A stretch of 64,000 nucleotides of DNA from Mycolicibacterium vulneris (GTDB lineage: Bacteria > Actinomycetota > Actinomycetes > Mycobacteriales > Mycobacteriaceae): positions 45,740 through 109,739 of the forward strand of contig NZ_NCXM01000022.1 of assembly GCF_002104765.1 (NCBI RefSeq), given 5' to 3'. A model generated the notes under the pieces. It had not been told where the DNA came from. It was given only the letters and a program-made list of their open reading frames with translations, and made no database searches. Positions 9,601 through 19,243 of the stretch are shown here, one piece after another (within the stretch, counting starts at the first letter, position 1; every line of letters begins with the position of its first letter). A program made the position numbers and the translations under genes.

Positions 9601-12600
9601 CCTTTGGTCGACACGCTCACCGCGCGCGGGCAGCAGTCTCGGATTCTGGCGTTGCCCGCGACCGACGCGGACGAGGAACGGCTCGAGATCGTATTGCGCG
9701 CTGCGGCGGCACACGATGCGCCGCTACGCATCGTGCATGCCGCGGCCCTGGATTCCGGCACCGCACCATCGATGCGGTCGCTGCTGCGGATGCAACACCG
9801 GGTACTGGCCGGAACGCGGCGACTCTTCCGTGCCGCGGCCGCCGCCGAACTGCGCCAACCCATTTGGATGGTCACCCGTGGCGCGCAACGAGTCGTCGAC
9901 GCCGACACCGTATTCCCGGATCAGAGTTGCCTATGGGGATTCGGTCGCGCCGCCTCGCTGGAGCATCCGCAATTGTGGGGCGGGCTGGCGGACCTCGCTG
10001 AAGGTAATGACGACGAATGGTCGCGGTTGATCAAGGTGGCGGCGACATCGCGCGACTCGGCGGTCAGCGAAGACCAGATCGCGCTGCGTGGTCATGACGT
10101 CTATGTTCCCCGGCTGGTCCGGCGAATCGGGCAGCCTGCCGCAGCACCACTGACATTGCGTGGTGATGCAACGTATTTGGTGACCGGTGGCCTTGGTTCG
10201 GTCGGACTGGAAATCGCCGGGTACCTGGCAGCACACGGCGCCCGGCACCTGGTGCTGACCGGCCGGCGCTCGCCCAGCGAGACCGCCCAACAGCGCATCG
10301 ATGCCCTGCGCGAACAGCACGGATGCGAGGTTCGGGTTGTCACCGCCGATGTGGCCGACGCCCACGACGTCGCGCGCCTGTTAGGCACGGTGCGGGCCGA
10401 ACTGCCGCCGGTGGCAGGCATCGTCCATGCGGCGGGCGAGATCGGTACCACTCCGCTGCGCGCCCTGGACGACGCTGAGGTAGATCGAGTGTTCGCTGGG
10501 AAGGTCTGGGGGGCTTGGCATTTGAGCGAGGCAGCCGCCGACCTGCAGCTGGACTTCTTCCTCAGCACTTCTTCGATCGCTTCGGTGTGGGGCGGACTCG
10601 GCCAGACGGCCTACGGCGCGGCCAACGCCTTCCTCGACGGGTTGGCCTGGCGGCTGCGCGAGCAGGGCGTGGCTGGGATCAGCGTCAACTTCGGTCCCTG
10701 GTCGGCGGGTATGGCCGACGAGGAGGCCCGGGCGCGACTGGCTGAACGCGGGGTCCGGACATTGTCACCTGCCGATGCGCTGGCGGGCATGGCCGATGTC
10801 ATCGCGGCTTCTGCTGCGCAGGGCGTTGCACAAGGGGTCGTGGCCCGGATCGACTGGTCCCGTTTCCTGCCGCTGTACCAGCAGGCTGGCAAGCGGTCGT
10901 TGCTGGCGGAGTTGGCGGGTGAAGTTCCCGATTTCGTCTCCGCGCCAACGGCATCCGGTAGGACGCAGCTGGTCGAGCAGCTCACTACCGCTCCGGTGCA
11001 GCAGCGCAAGAAACTCGTGACGGACTACCTGCGTGACGCAGTAGCGGAGGTGACCCGAGTCGATGCCGCGGAGATCCGCGCGGACGCCGGATTCTTCGAT
11101 CTGGGCATGGATTCGCTGATGGCCGTCGAACTGCGGCGCCGCATGGAGCAAGGGGTGGGCAAGGAGTTGCCGGCGACCCTGGCGATGGACTACCCACGCC
11201 TGTCCGACGTGGCGGACTACCTGCTCGGCGACGTGCTCGGGCTCAGCCAGCAGGCATCCGCCGATCCGCGGCCGCGGCCGGCGTCGGTAGCGACGACGCG
11301 CACGGATGAGCCGATCGCGATCGTCGCAGTGGCGTGCCGCTTCCCCGGCGCACCCGATCCCGAAGCTTTCTGGGAAGTGTTGTCCGGCGGCGTCGATGCG
11401 ATCCGGGAAGTCCCGGATGACCGATACGACATCGACGAGTTCTACGATCCGGATCCCGACACTCCGGGCAAGATCTACAGCCGCTTCGGTGGATTCCTCG
11501 ACGGAATAGACGGTTTCGATCCGGAATTCTTCGGTATCTCCCCGCGCGAGGCTGTCTGGATCGATCCGCAGCAACGGCTGATGCTGGAAACTGCGTGGGA
11601 GGGCTTGGAACGAGCCGGGTATTCGCCGGGCGATTTGCGCGGCAGCCGAAGCGGGATCTTCGTGGGGGTCGGCTCCAACGAGTATTCGCATCTGCTGTCC
11701 GCCGACTCGGTCGAGAAGATCGAGCCCCACTTCATCACGGGCAACGCGCTCAATGCGATTTCGGGCCGGGTTGCCTTCGTGCTCGGGCTGGAAGGGCCGG
11801 CGGTGGCGGTCGACACCGCGTGCAGTTCGTCGTTGGTGGCCGTTCATCAGGCCTGCCAGGCATTGCACTCCGGTGACTGCGATCTGGCGTTGGCCGGTGG
11901 CGTGAACGTCTTGCTGAGTCCGGTGTCCACCATCGCCGCGTCGCGCGCCAGGATGTTGTCCCCCGTCGGGCGATGCAAGACCTTCGACGCCTCCGCGGAC
12001 GGCTATGTGCGCAGCGAAGGCTGCGGGATCCTGGTGCTCAAAAGGATGAGCGATGCGGTGCGTGACGGCGACCGGGTTTGCGCGGTCATTCCGGGCAGCG
12101 CGATCAATCAAGACGGCGCTTCCAGTGGTTTGACGGTGCCCAACGGTGGTGCCCAGCAACGACTTATCTCCGCGGCGCTGGCTCGCGCCGGTCTCGCCGG
12201 CGGGGATGTCGACTACCTCGAGGCGCACGGAACGGGCACCGCGCTGGGTGATCCGATCGAGGTGCAGGCAGCCGGGGCCGCCTATGGGGCCACTCGTGAG
12301 GTGGACCGGCCGTTGCTGATCGGGTCGGTGAAGACCAACATCGGCCACCTCGAGTCGGCGTCAGGGATCGCCGGTCTGATCAAAGTCGTGTTATCGCTGC
12401 AGCACGAAGTGCTGCCGCAGAGCCTGCACTTCGAGACACCATCGCCACATATCCCGTGGGACTCGTTGCCGGTGCGGGTCGTGGACAAAGCGATCCCGTG
12501 GCAGGCCAACGGCAGACCGCGACGTGCCGGCATAAGTTCCTTCGGGTTCACCGGAACGAACGCACACGTGCTCATCGAGGAGGCGCCTCCGTCGTCGGCG

Positions 12601-15600
12601 ACCGGCGACGAATACACCACAGGCGACCTCGCGGCGGCATCGGAGACGAACGCTCATGATGAGCCGGCCGACGTGCTGCCGCTGTCCGCGCGGTCACCGC
12701 AGGCCCTGGTGGCACTGGCGCGGCGCTACGAGGAATGGTTGAACACCCACCCGAAGGCCGACATCGCCGATGTGTGCTTCACGGCCGGGGCGGGGCGTTC
12801 GCATTTCGAACATCGGGCCGCGGTGGTCGTGGACTCGGTTCAGAGCGCACGCGAGGCGCTGGCCGACTTGGCCGAGAACCGGATGCGGCCGGGAGTGGTG
12901 CGCGCCGAGTGCACGGACCGGCCCACGACGGCATGGTTGTTCACCGGGCAGGGCAGCCAGTACCCGGGGATGGCGCGCGAATTGTTCTACGCCGAACCGG
13001 TTTTCGCGGATACTGTGACACGCTGCGCGGACGCGGTCAACGCGATGCTGCCGCGTCCATTGCTGGAGGTGATCTTCGCGACCGACCGGGAAACCGGAGG
13101 CGAAGCCGGAAAAACGCTGCGACACACCTCCTTTGCGCAGCCCGCGCTGTTCGCCGTCGAGATGGGCCTGGCCCGGCTGTGGCAGTCGCGTGGCGTCGAG
13201 CCCGACGTGGTGCTGGGACACAGCGTGGGCCAGTACGCGGCGGCGTGTGTGGCCGGGGTTTTCAGCCTCGAGGAGGGAGCACGGCTGATGGCCGAGCGGG
13301 GCCGGCTGTTCGGCAGCCTGCCCGATGGTGGGCGAATGGTAGCGGTGTTCGCCGACGCCAAATACGTCGAGGAGATCGCCAGCGACTTCCCCCGGGTGTC
13401 GGTCGCCGCCTACAACGGCCCCAACACGGTGCTGTCGGGTCCCGGCGCGGATCTGGAACAGATCGTCGCCCGCGGCGGCAGTGACGGGATCCGCTGCAGC
13501 TGGCTGGAAACCAGCCACGCCTTCCACTCCGAACTGCTGGAGCCGGTGCTCGGTGAATTCGAATCGTTCGCAGCGCGTTTGGATTTCGCTGTGCCGACGC
13601 TGCCGCTGGTCTGCAACCGCACCGGCGCCGTGCTCACCACCGAAACCCCACTGGACGCCCAATATTGGCGGCGGCATTCCCGCCAGCCGGTGCAGTTCGC
13701 CGAAAGCGTACGGACCGCGGCGGCGCTGGGGTGCTCGGTGTTGATGGAGATCGGTCCGCAACCGGTGCTGACCGGGGCCGCGGTGCAGGTCTGGCCGGAA
13801 CATCTGACCGCGCCGCGCGCGATCGTCTCCCTGCGCAAGGGCGTCAGCGACCGGCGACAAATCGCCGAGGCGCTGGCCGCGGCGTACGTCAGCGGTCATC
13901 GGCCCGACTTCGCTGCGCCGCACCGTCCGCCTCGCCGCAGGCTCGAACTTCCCACCTATCCGTTCCAGCACCGGCGCTTCTGGCCCAAGGCCTCCGGCAT
14001 CGCCGGCATCGATGGTCAGGGTGCTGCGGCATCCGGGTTGCTGGGCAGTGCAAAAGAGCTCGCCTCCGGCGACTGCGTCTACACCAGCCGGTTGTCGGTC
14101 AAGTCGCAGCCGTGGCTCGCCGATCACGTCATCTATGGCACTGTCGTCGTCCCGGGGGCAACGTACGCGGCGATGGCCCTGGCCGCCGTCGGGCCGCCGG
14201 GGCGGGTGCAAAACGTCTACTTCTATGAGCCGATCATCTTGCCCGAGAAGGCTTCTCGCGAAGTGCAGCTGAGCCTGCATCCGCTGGAGGAGGGCGAGGG
14301 CTGGAGCTTCCGGGTGGACAGCCGCCCTTACGGCGTCCCGGATGCCGAATGGTCGTTGAACGCCGACGGCACCATCGTCGCCGGTGTCGAAGACGAGCCT
14401 GCCACTGATCCGGCGGACTCCATCGACGCAGCGATCGAGCGGCTGGAGCGCAGTCGTCCCCAGCTGCTGTTCGAGAGCTTCGCCGAAAGCGAGCTGGAAT
14501 GGGGGACCACCTGGTCGACGTCACTCAAATCGCTGTGGTTCGGCGAGGGTGAGGCGATCGGCGATGTCACCGTCGGCGAGGAACTCGCCGAGCACCTCGG
14601 AACCGAGCCGATGCATCCGGTGCTGCTCGATCTGTGCACCGGCGTCGTCTTCCCGGCGTTCCCGGCCCTGCTCGCGGCCGAACAGGGGATCAACGATCTC
14701 TTGCTGCCGTTGCGGTACGGGCAGGTCTCACTCCGGGAGAAGATGCCACGACGGTTCTATTGCCGCGGGAAGTGGCGTGCCAGCGCCCTCGACAGCGAAA
14801 CCCAGGTCTTCGACATCGATTTCGTCGATCGGGATGGTCGCCACCTCGGCGGGATCCGCGAGTTCACGGTCAAGCGCGCACCCCGGGAGGCGCTGTTGCG
14901 TGGACTCGGCGGCGATGCCACCCGGCTGCTGTATACCCTCGGCTGGCACGAGGTGCCGCCTCAACTGCCGAGCGGTGGTGCCGAGGGCGCCGGAAACGCG
15001 AACGGCACCTGGCTGGTTGCCGGGTTGGACGAACTGGCGGCCGATTTGCCCGGCTGCGTCTCCGTTGACCGGAACACGGATCCGGAGTCGTTGGGGCAGC
15101 TGTTGGCACAGGCGCGAGAGCGCGACGTGCCGTTCGCCGGCATCGTCTGGCGCGCCTCCGGGCCGAGTGCAGAAGAATCGAGCGCTGATTCCGCGCGGCG
15201 ACTGGAGACCGACATCGCCCATCTGCTCAGTGTGGTGCACACCTTGCAGACCGATGAGTCGGCCAAACTTCCCGATGGGCTGTGGATCATCACCGAACGG
15301 GCCGTGGCGACAGAATCCGGCGAAGCCGTCGATCCGGTGCAGGCGGCGCTGTGGGGCCTCGGGCGCACCATCATCAACGAGGAACCGGCCCTGCGTTGCA
15401 GGCTCGTCGATTGCGACGGCTCGCAACAGGCTGTGCAGTCGCTGGCCGGCCTTCTCAGGGGGACGCTCGACGAACCCGAACTCGCACTGCGGCAAGGAAA
15501 GTTGTTGGCCTCCCGGTTACTGCCATGGGCGCGCAGCGGTCATCTCGCGGTACCGCGTGGAACCGATTACGTGCTGGCTCCCACCGAACGGGGCGCGATC

Positions 15601-17691
15601 GACAACCTGCGTCTGATCGAGAAGGAAGCGCCGCCACCCGCCGAGGGCTGTGTGCAGGTCCGGGTTGAGGCCGGTGGTTTGAACTTCCGGGAGGTGCTCA
15701 ATGTGCTCGGCCTCTACCCGGGCGATCCCGGCCCGCTCGGCGGCGACTTCGCCGGCACCGTCACACAGTTGGGTGATGGTGTCACCGGACTCGAGGTCGG
15801 CGAACGCGTCTATGGCTTCATGCAGGGTGCGTTCGCCAGCCGGTTCAATGTGCCGGTCCAGTTGCTGGCGCCGATACCCGACGGTCTGAGCGCGGTTGCG
15901 GCGGCCACCATTCCCGCCGCGGCGCTGACGGCCCGGCTCGCGTTCGACTGGGCGGAGCTGAAGCCCGGTGACCGGGTGCTCATTCACGCGGCGAGCGGTG
16001 GTGTCGGATTGGCCGCCATCCAGCTGGCCCAACAACACGGTGCGATCGTCTTCGCCACGGCCAGCACCTATAAACGTGCCACGCTGCGAAAGCTGGGTGT
16101 GGAGTATGTCTACGACTCGCGCACAACGGATTTCGCCGACCAGATCCTCGCCGACACCGGCGGCGCCGGCGTCGACGTGGTGCTCAACAGCCTGACCAAC
16201 GAGGGGTTCATCGAGGCGACCGTACGGGCTACCGCCGAAAACGGCCGATTCGTCGAGATCGCCAAGCGAGACATCTGGACGCGCGAGCAGATGACGGCGG
16301 CCCGTCCCGATATCGCCTACGAGATCGTCGCGTTGGACTGGGCCTGCGTGCAACAACCCGAGCACATTCGTCGGCTGCTCATCGAGGTTTCGGACGGGTT
16401 GGCCACAGGCGAGTGGACGCCGCTGCCCGCCGAGATCTACCCGCTGTCCGAGGCGAAGACGGCATTTCGCCGCATGCAGCAAGCGCGGCATATCGGCAAG
16501 ATCGTGCTGCAGATGCCGAGCCCAATGCAGCCGCGTGGCGATCGGAGCTATCTCATCACCGGTGGACTCGGTGCAATCGGCCTGCATATGGCGGCCTATC
16601 TGGCCCAGCTCGGGGCGGGCGACATCGTGCTGACCAGCCGCCGTGCGCCCGACGCGGACGCGCAACGGTCGATCGACGACATCATCGAGCGCTACCGGTG
16701 CCGCATCCACACCTTCGCGGCCGACGTCGGTGACGAGGCGCAAGTCGAAAAGCTGCTGGCGCGGATCCGCGCGGGGTTGCCTCCGCTCGCGGGAGTGGCG
16801 CACCTGGCGGGCGTGCTCGACGACGCGCTGCTGTCACAGCAAAGCCTGGAGCGTTTCCGGACGACATTGGCTCCCAAGGCGTTTGGTGCGTGCCATTTGG
16901 ACCGGTTGACGAAGGACGACGATCTCGACTTCTTCATCGTGTCCTCCTCGGTGTCCAGCCTGCTGGGTTCCCCGGGCCAGGCCAACTACTCGACGGCCAA
17001 TGCGTTGCTCGACGGGCTGGTCGCGCAACGAACGGCGCATGGCTTGACGGCAACCGGGGTCAACTTCGGTCCCTGGGCCCAGGGAGGTATGGCCTCCTCG
17101 GAGGCCGCGCGCGCGAATATCGGTGCGCAAGGGCTGATTCCGCTGGAACCGACGGCCGCCCTCAACGCACTCGCTGAGGTTGTCGCCAACGGAACCGGAC
17201 AGGCAACCATCATCAAGGCCAACTGGCAACGTGCCGCGAAGCTGCTGGGCGCTTCTCGGCCACCGATTCTCGACCTCGTGTTACCGAGCGCCGTCGGGGA
17301 GGCTACCGGCGATAGCGAGTTGCTCCGCCAACTGCAGGAGATACCGGTGGCCCAGCGTGCCAGTTTCATCACCGAATTCCTGCAGCGCGAAGTGCAGGGA
17401 TTCCTGCGCCTCGCGCAACCACCCGCCGCGACCAGTCGGTTCTTGGACCTGGGCACGGATTCCCTGATGGCCGTCGAACTGCGCAACCGGTTGCATAGCC
17501 AATTCGGCGGCGCGTTCACGATCAACGCGACCGCGGTATTCGACTATCCGACGATCGGCGGCCTCGCCTCGTATCTCGCGGATCAGCTGCCCGACGCGGA
17601 ATCGGAGTCGGACTCGCAGTCCCACGAGGCGGAATCTGTTGCGGCGCCGGAGTCGAACCCGGAACCTGCCGCGGCGACCGGATCAAGTTGA
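6610..17691 (+). CDS. pks: Two-module polyketide synthase, probable polyphleic acid synthase
   Basis: A 3693-residue type I PKS. Module 1 is KS (Cys184 in DTACSSS; HGTGT at 319), AT (GHSVGQ, Ser642), KR (TGGLGSVG near 1192) and ACP (GMDSL, Ser1502). Module 2 is KS (Cys1738), AT (Ser2205), DH (HVIYGTVVVP, His2506; Asp2674 in HPVLLDLC), ER (GGVG near 3130), KR (TGGLGAIG near 3317) and ACP (GTDSL, Ser3618). There is no thioesterase; an acidic Glu/Ser-rich tail ends the protein. Both AT domains carry HAFH and GHSVGQ, the malonyl-CoA signature, so unbranched chains are expected. Start ATG 6610 follows GGAGAGGA. With papA3, mmpL10 and a PE-PPE-domain enzyme alongside, the asymmetry (KR only, then DH-ER-KR) fits phleic acids, whose repeat is CH=CH-CH2-CH2. 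Product is inferred. Confidence 0.92.
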   Translation: MSTAEGLIEPASGFAIVGYAARFPGASDTDEFWQLLRDGRDAISEVPQDRWDADEFFDPDPDAPGKVVTRRAGFVDDVTGFDAPFFGMSAREVRLMDPQHRILLETAWRAVEHSGTAPTALANTNTGVFVGMSTHDYLGMASDELTYAEIEAYMAIGTSSAAAAGRISYRLGLQGPAVAVDTACSSSLVAIHQACQALRLGECDLALAGGANVLLTPATMITFSHAHMLAPDGRCKTFDAAADGYVRGEGCGVIVVKRLEDAIRDGDRIRAVIRGSAINQDGASGGLTVPNGIAQQRVIAEALQRAGIAPGDVGYLEAHGTGTSLGDPIEAQAAGAVLGAGREASRPLLIGSVKTNIGHLEAAAGIAGVIKVILSLEHGLLPQHLHFRNPSPHIPWDRLPVQVVQEATAWERNGRPRIAGVSSFGFAGTNAHVILEEAPEELVQIAATPISADPAEDRRFSILPLSARTPAALVQIADRYRSWLSANPEATLADLRFTTGVGRAHLEHRAALVVNSRESASELLGALADDRPAPGLIRGVSDDTPKTAWLFTGQGSQYAGMARELFDTEPVFAETLTRCAAVVADVLEKPLLEVIFDVDGPDSEETLCQTTFAQPALFAVEMGLARLWQSWGFEPDVVLGHSVGQYSAACVAGVFSLEDGALLMAERGRLFGSLPAGGRMVAVFTTVERVEALTDELPSLSVAAYNGANTVLSGPAQDLEQAVARLTADGVRCDWLDTSHAFHSSLLDPILDEFESYANRFNFSSPQRLLVCNRTGAALGRSVKLDGSYWRRHARQPVEFAKSVRTLADLNCKVLLEVGPQPVLTAAALRAWPDPATAPRAIASMRRNTADHRQITEALADAYVLGHLPKFGAVRQEPARKLDLPTYPFQHRQYWFRDKRVRPTARQTAFSRTDAVRLLEDDRIAELAALLDGASGDQNTLNVLTKLAAQHNQQRKGQSISDDRYEIRWEKSTAPLSDAEAGEGSTWLVVGDDDVVQPLVDTLTARGQQSRILALPATDADEERLEIVLRAAAAHDAPLRIVHAAALDSGTAPSMRSLLRMQHRVLAGTRRLFRAAAAAELRQPIWMVTRGAQRVVDADTVFPDQSCLWGFGRAASLEHPQLWGGLADLAEGNDDEWSRLIKVAATSRDSAVSEDQIALRGHDVYVPRLVRRIGQPAAAPLTLRGDATYLVTGGLGSVGLEIAGYLAAHGARHLVLTGRRSPSETAQQRIDALREQHGCEVRVVTADVADAHDVARLLGTVRAELPPVAGIVHAAGEIGTTPLRALDDAEVDRVFAGKVWGAWHLSEAAADLQLDFFLSTSSIASVWGGLGQTAYGAANAFLDGLAWRLREQGVAGISVNFGPWSAGMADEEARARLAERGVRTLSPADALAGMADVIAASAAQGVAQGVVARIDWSRFLPLYQQAGKRSLLAELAGEVPDFVSAPTASGRTQLVEQLTTAPVQQRKKLVTDYLRDAVAEVTRVDAAEIRADAGFFDLGMDSLMAVELRRRMEQGVGKELPATLAMDYPRLSDVADYLLGDVLGLSQQASADPRPRPASVATTRTDEPIAIVAVACRFPGAPDPEAFWEVLSGGVDAIREVPDDRYDIDEFYDPDPDTPGKIYSRFGGFLDGIDGFDPEFFGISPREAVWIDPQQRLMLETAWEGLERAGYSPGDLRGSRSGIFVGVGSNEYSHLLSADSVEKIEPHFITGNALNAISGRVAFVLGLEGPAVAVDTACSSSLVAVHQACQALHSGDCDLALAGGVNVLLSPVSTIAASRARMLSPVGRCKTFDASADGYVRSEGCGILVLKRMSDAVRDGDRVCAVIPGSAINQDGASSGLTVPNGGAQQRLISAALARAGLAGGDVDYLEAHGTGTALGDPIEVQAAGAAYGATREVDRPLLIGSVKTNIGHLESASGIAGLIKVVLSLQHEVLPQSLHFETPSPHIPWDSLPVRVVDKAIPWQANGRPRRAGISSFGFTGTNAHVLIEEAPPSSATGDEYTTGDLAAASETNAHDEPADVLPLSARSPQALVALARRYEEWLNTHPKADIADVCFTAGAGRSHFEHRAAVVVDSVQSAREALADLAENRMRPGVVRAECTDRPTTAWLFTGQGSQYPGMARELFYAEPVFADTVTRCADAVNAMLPRPLLEVIFATDRETGGEAGKTLRHTSFAQPALFAVEMGLARLWQSRGVEPDVVLGHSVGQYAAACVAGVFSLEEGARLMAERGRLFGSLPDGGRMVAVFADAKYVEEIASDFPRVSVAAYNGPNTVLSGPGADLEQIVARGGSDGIRCSWLETSHAFHSELLEPVLGEFESFAARLDFAVPTLPLVCNRTGAVLTTETPLDAQYWRRHSRQPVQFAESVRTAAALGCSVLMEIGPQPVLTGAAVQVWPEHLTAPRAIVSLRKGVSDRRQIAEALAAAYVSGHRPDFAAPHRPPRRRLELPTYPFQHRRFWPKASGIAGIDGQGAAASGLLGSAKELASGDCVYTSRLSVKSQPWLADHVIYGTVVVPGATYAAMALAAVGPPGRVQNVYFYEPIILPEKASREVQLSLHPLEEGEGWSFRVDSRPYGVPDAEWSLNADGTIVAGVEDEPATDPADSIDAAIERLERSRPQLLFESFAESELEWGTTWSTSLKSLWFGEGEAIGDVTVGEELAEHLGTEPMHPVLLDLCTGVVFPAFPALLAAEQGINDLLLPLRYGQVSLREKMPRRFYCRGKWRASALDSETQVFDIDFVDRDGRHLGGIREFTVKRAPREALLRGLGGDATRLLYTLGWHEVPPQLPSGGAEGAGNANGTWLVAGLDELAADLPGCVSVDRNTDPESLGQLLAQARERDVPFAGIVWRASGPSAEESSADSARRLETDIAHLLSVVHTLQTDESAKLPDGLWIITERAVATESGEAVDPVQAALWGLGRTIINEEPALRCRLVDCDGSQQAVQSLAGLLRGTLDEPELALRQGKLLASRLLPWARSGHLAVPRGTDYVLAPTERGAIDNLRLIEKEAPPPAEGCVQVRVEAGGLNFREVLNVLGLYPGDPGPLGGDFAGTVTQLGDGVTGLEVGERVYGFMQGAFASRFNVPVQLLAPIPDGLSAVAAATIPAAALTARLAFDWAELKPGDRVLIHAASGGVGLAAIQLAQQHGAIVFATASTYKRATLRKLGVEYVYDSRTTDFADQILADTGGAGVDVVLNSLTNEGFIEATVRATAENGRFVEIAKRDIWTREQMTAARPDIAYEIVALDWACVQQPEHIRRLLIEVSDGLATGEWTPLPAEIYPLSEAKTAFRRMQQARHIGKIVLQMPSPMQPRGDRSYLITGGLGAIGLHMAAYLAQLGAGDIVLTSRRAPDADAQRSIDDIIERYRCRIHTFAADVGDEAQVEKLLARIRAGLPPLAGVAHLAGVLDDALLSQQSLERFRTTLAPKAFGACHLDRLTKDDDLDFFIVSSSVSSLLGSPGQANYSTANALLDGLVAQRTAHGLTATGVNFGPWAQGGMASSEAARANIGAQGLIPLEPTAALNALAEVVANGTGQATIIKANWQRAAKLLGASRPPILDLVLPSAVGEATGDSELLRQLQEIPVAQRASFITEFLQREVQGFLRLAQPPAATSRFLDLGTDSLMAVELRNRLHSQFGGAFTINATAVFDYPTIGGLASYLADQLPDAESESDSQSHEAESVAAPESNPEPAAATGSS

Positions 17692-17703
17692 TATTCGGCG
17701 GGT

Positions 17704-18126
17704 TCAGTCGGCGATATCGAAGGCCGAGTTCACCTTCGTCGGCCGAACTCGCACCACCAGCTCACCGGGAACGGCGTTGCGCCGGCCGAACTCGTCGGCG
17801 CGATCTGCTCCCATGTAGCGCCCGCCGATCCGGGTAGCGATCTCGAGCAGGTCCTCTGCACCGTCCTGCGTCGTCGCAATGCCCTGCACCTGTACAAACG
17901 AGTAGGGCGGGGTCGGATCGTCGACACAGATCGCGACACGTGAATCCCGAGCCAGCGCACGGCCTTTCGCGGTGTCACGCCCGGTGTTGAACACCAGCTC
18001 ACCGTTGTCGACGACGAACCACACCGGGGCCACCAGCGGCCGGCCGTCGGCAGCCACGTACCCCAGCATCCCGGTACGGGTACCGGCCGACAGGAACTCG
18101 ACGACCCTGTCGGACAGGCCGGCCAT
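17704..18126 (-). CDS. F420/FMN-binding split-barrel (PPOX class) protein
   Basis: A 140-residue protein of the pyridoxamine 5'-phosphate oxidase-like split-barrel family, related in length and layout to the small F420H2-dependent FDOR-B proteins of mycobacteria such as Rv1155. GRPLVAPVWFVVDNGELVFNT is the typical first-strand pattern (here residues about 28-48), followed by the RALARDSRVAI segment. Cofactor (F420, FMN or biliverdin) cannot be decided from sequence alone. It is convergent with pks (12-bp gap) and lies 3 bp downstream of the small fadE gene, so it probably shares the fadE transcript. Confidence 0.75.
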   Translation of the reverse strand: MAGLSDRVVEFLSAGTRTGMLGYVAADGRPLVAPVWFVVDNGELVFNTGRDTAKGRALARDSRVAICVDDPTPPYSFVQVQGIATTQDGAEDLLEIATRIGGRYMGADRADEFGRRNAVPGELVVRVRPTKVNSAFDIAD

Positions 18127-18129
18127 CGG

Positions 18130-19236
18130 CTATAGCCTGGCCAGGTCGTAGTCGCCGATGTGGTCGATCAGGTTGTGCAGGTGCTCACCCGAAGTGCCCA
18201 GGGTGTTTTCGATCGCGGTGAGCCGGGCGGCGTAGTGGCTGACCGGATATTCCGCTGTCACGCCGATGCCGCCGTGCATCTGGACCGACTCCTGCGCGAT
18301 GTGCCGGCCCGAGCGGCCGATCTGCAGCTTGGCGCGGGAGGCGATCACCGGGTCGATGTTGCCGTCGGCGATCGACATGGCCGCGTACAATGTCATGCTG
18401 CGGGCCAGTTCCAGCGACACGTACATATCGGCGGCGCGCTGCGTAAGCGCCTGGAACTTGTTGAGTGTGACGCCAAACTGCTTGCGCGTCTTGAGGTAAT
18501 CGGTGGTCAGCCGCAGCGATTCCTCCATCGCCCCCAGCGCCTCGGCGCACAGCGCCGACTGGATGCGCACGACGGCGTCGCGGATGGCGCCCGACGCGTC
18601 GACCGCCTCGCCCAGCGGTTCCGCGGCGGCGGAGTCCAGGTCGATCTGGGCGCCGCGCTGTCCATCGAACGTCCGGTACGGGTTCCTGGTCACCGCTGCG
18701 GCATCGACCAGGAACAGGCCGGTGCCGCCGTTCGGCAGCGCGGCGCTGACCACCAAGGTGTCCGCGCAGTCCCCGGCGAGCACCGGGTTCTTCCGGCCGC
18801 TCAGCGTCCACGAATCACCTTGCTGCTCAGCCTTGGTGCTCACCTCGGCGGACGGTTTGCGCTGACCCGGCTCGAGGTGCGCGAACGCCAGCAGCCGCTG
18901 CCCGCCCGCGACCTCGTCGAGCAGTTGCTTCTGTTCTGCGCTGCCCAGCTCGGCGATCAGCGCACCGGGACCCAGAGCGGCGTGCAGCACCGGTTCGGGG
19001 GCCAGCCGGCGCCCGACCTCGTGCAGCACCACCATGATCTCGATCTGGCCGGACTCGTCCGGCTCGAAGCCCAGACCGAGAATTCCGGTGTCGGCGAGCT
19101 GATTCCACACCTCTCGGCTCCAGCCGAGATCGGAGCCGATGACCTTGTTGCGGCTTTCCGGGTCATAAGTGCGCGACAACAGATCGCGGGTGGTGTCGCG
19201 GAGCAGGGCTTGCTCGTCGCTCAGTTGAAAGTCCAT
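18130..19236 (-). CDS. Acyl-CoA dehydrogenase, small subunit type
   Basis: A 368-residue acyl-CoA dehydrogenase (FadE) beginning MDFQLSDEQALLRDT. The frame stays open upstream through the neighbouring gene, but that part is a shadow; the ATG at 19236 gives the family N-terminus. The C-terminal half shows the FAD-binding pattern QMHGGIGVTAEYPVS. The neighbouring longer FadE starts 7 bp upstream on the same strand. Such long-short pairs (for example FadE26-FadE27 and other sterol or dicarboxyl-CoA dehydrogenases) form alpha2beta2 enzymes with one FAD per heterodimer. Substrate unknown. No equivalent stands beside comEA in M. tuberculosis, so this pair is lineage-specific here. Confidence 0.82.
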   Translation of the reverse strand: MDFQLSDEQALLRDTTRDLLSRTYDPESRNKVIGSDLGWSREVWNQLADTGILGLGFEPDESGQIEIMVVLHEVGRRLAPEPVLHAALGPGALIAELGSAEQKQLLDEVAGGQRLLAFAHLEPGQRKPSAEVSTKAEQQGDSWTLSGRKNPVLAGDCADTLVVSAALPNGGTGLFLVDAAAVTRNPYRTFDGQRGAQIDLDSAAAEPLGEAVDASGAIRDAVVRIQSALCAEALGAMEESLRLTTDYLKTRKQFGVTLNKFQALTQRAADMYVSLELARSMTLYAAMSIADGNIDPVIASRAKLQIGRSGRHIAQESVQMHGGIGVTAEYPVSHYAARLTAIENTLGTSGEHLHNLIDHIGDYDLARL

Positions 19237-19243
19237 GGCTGCC

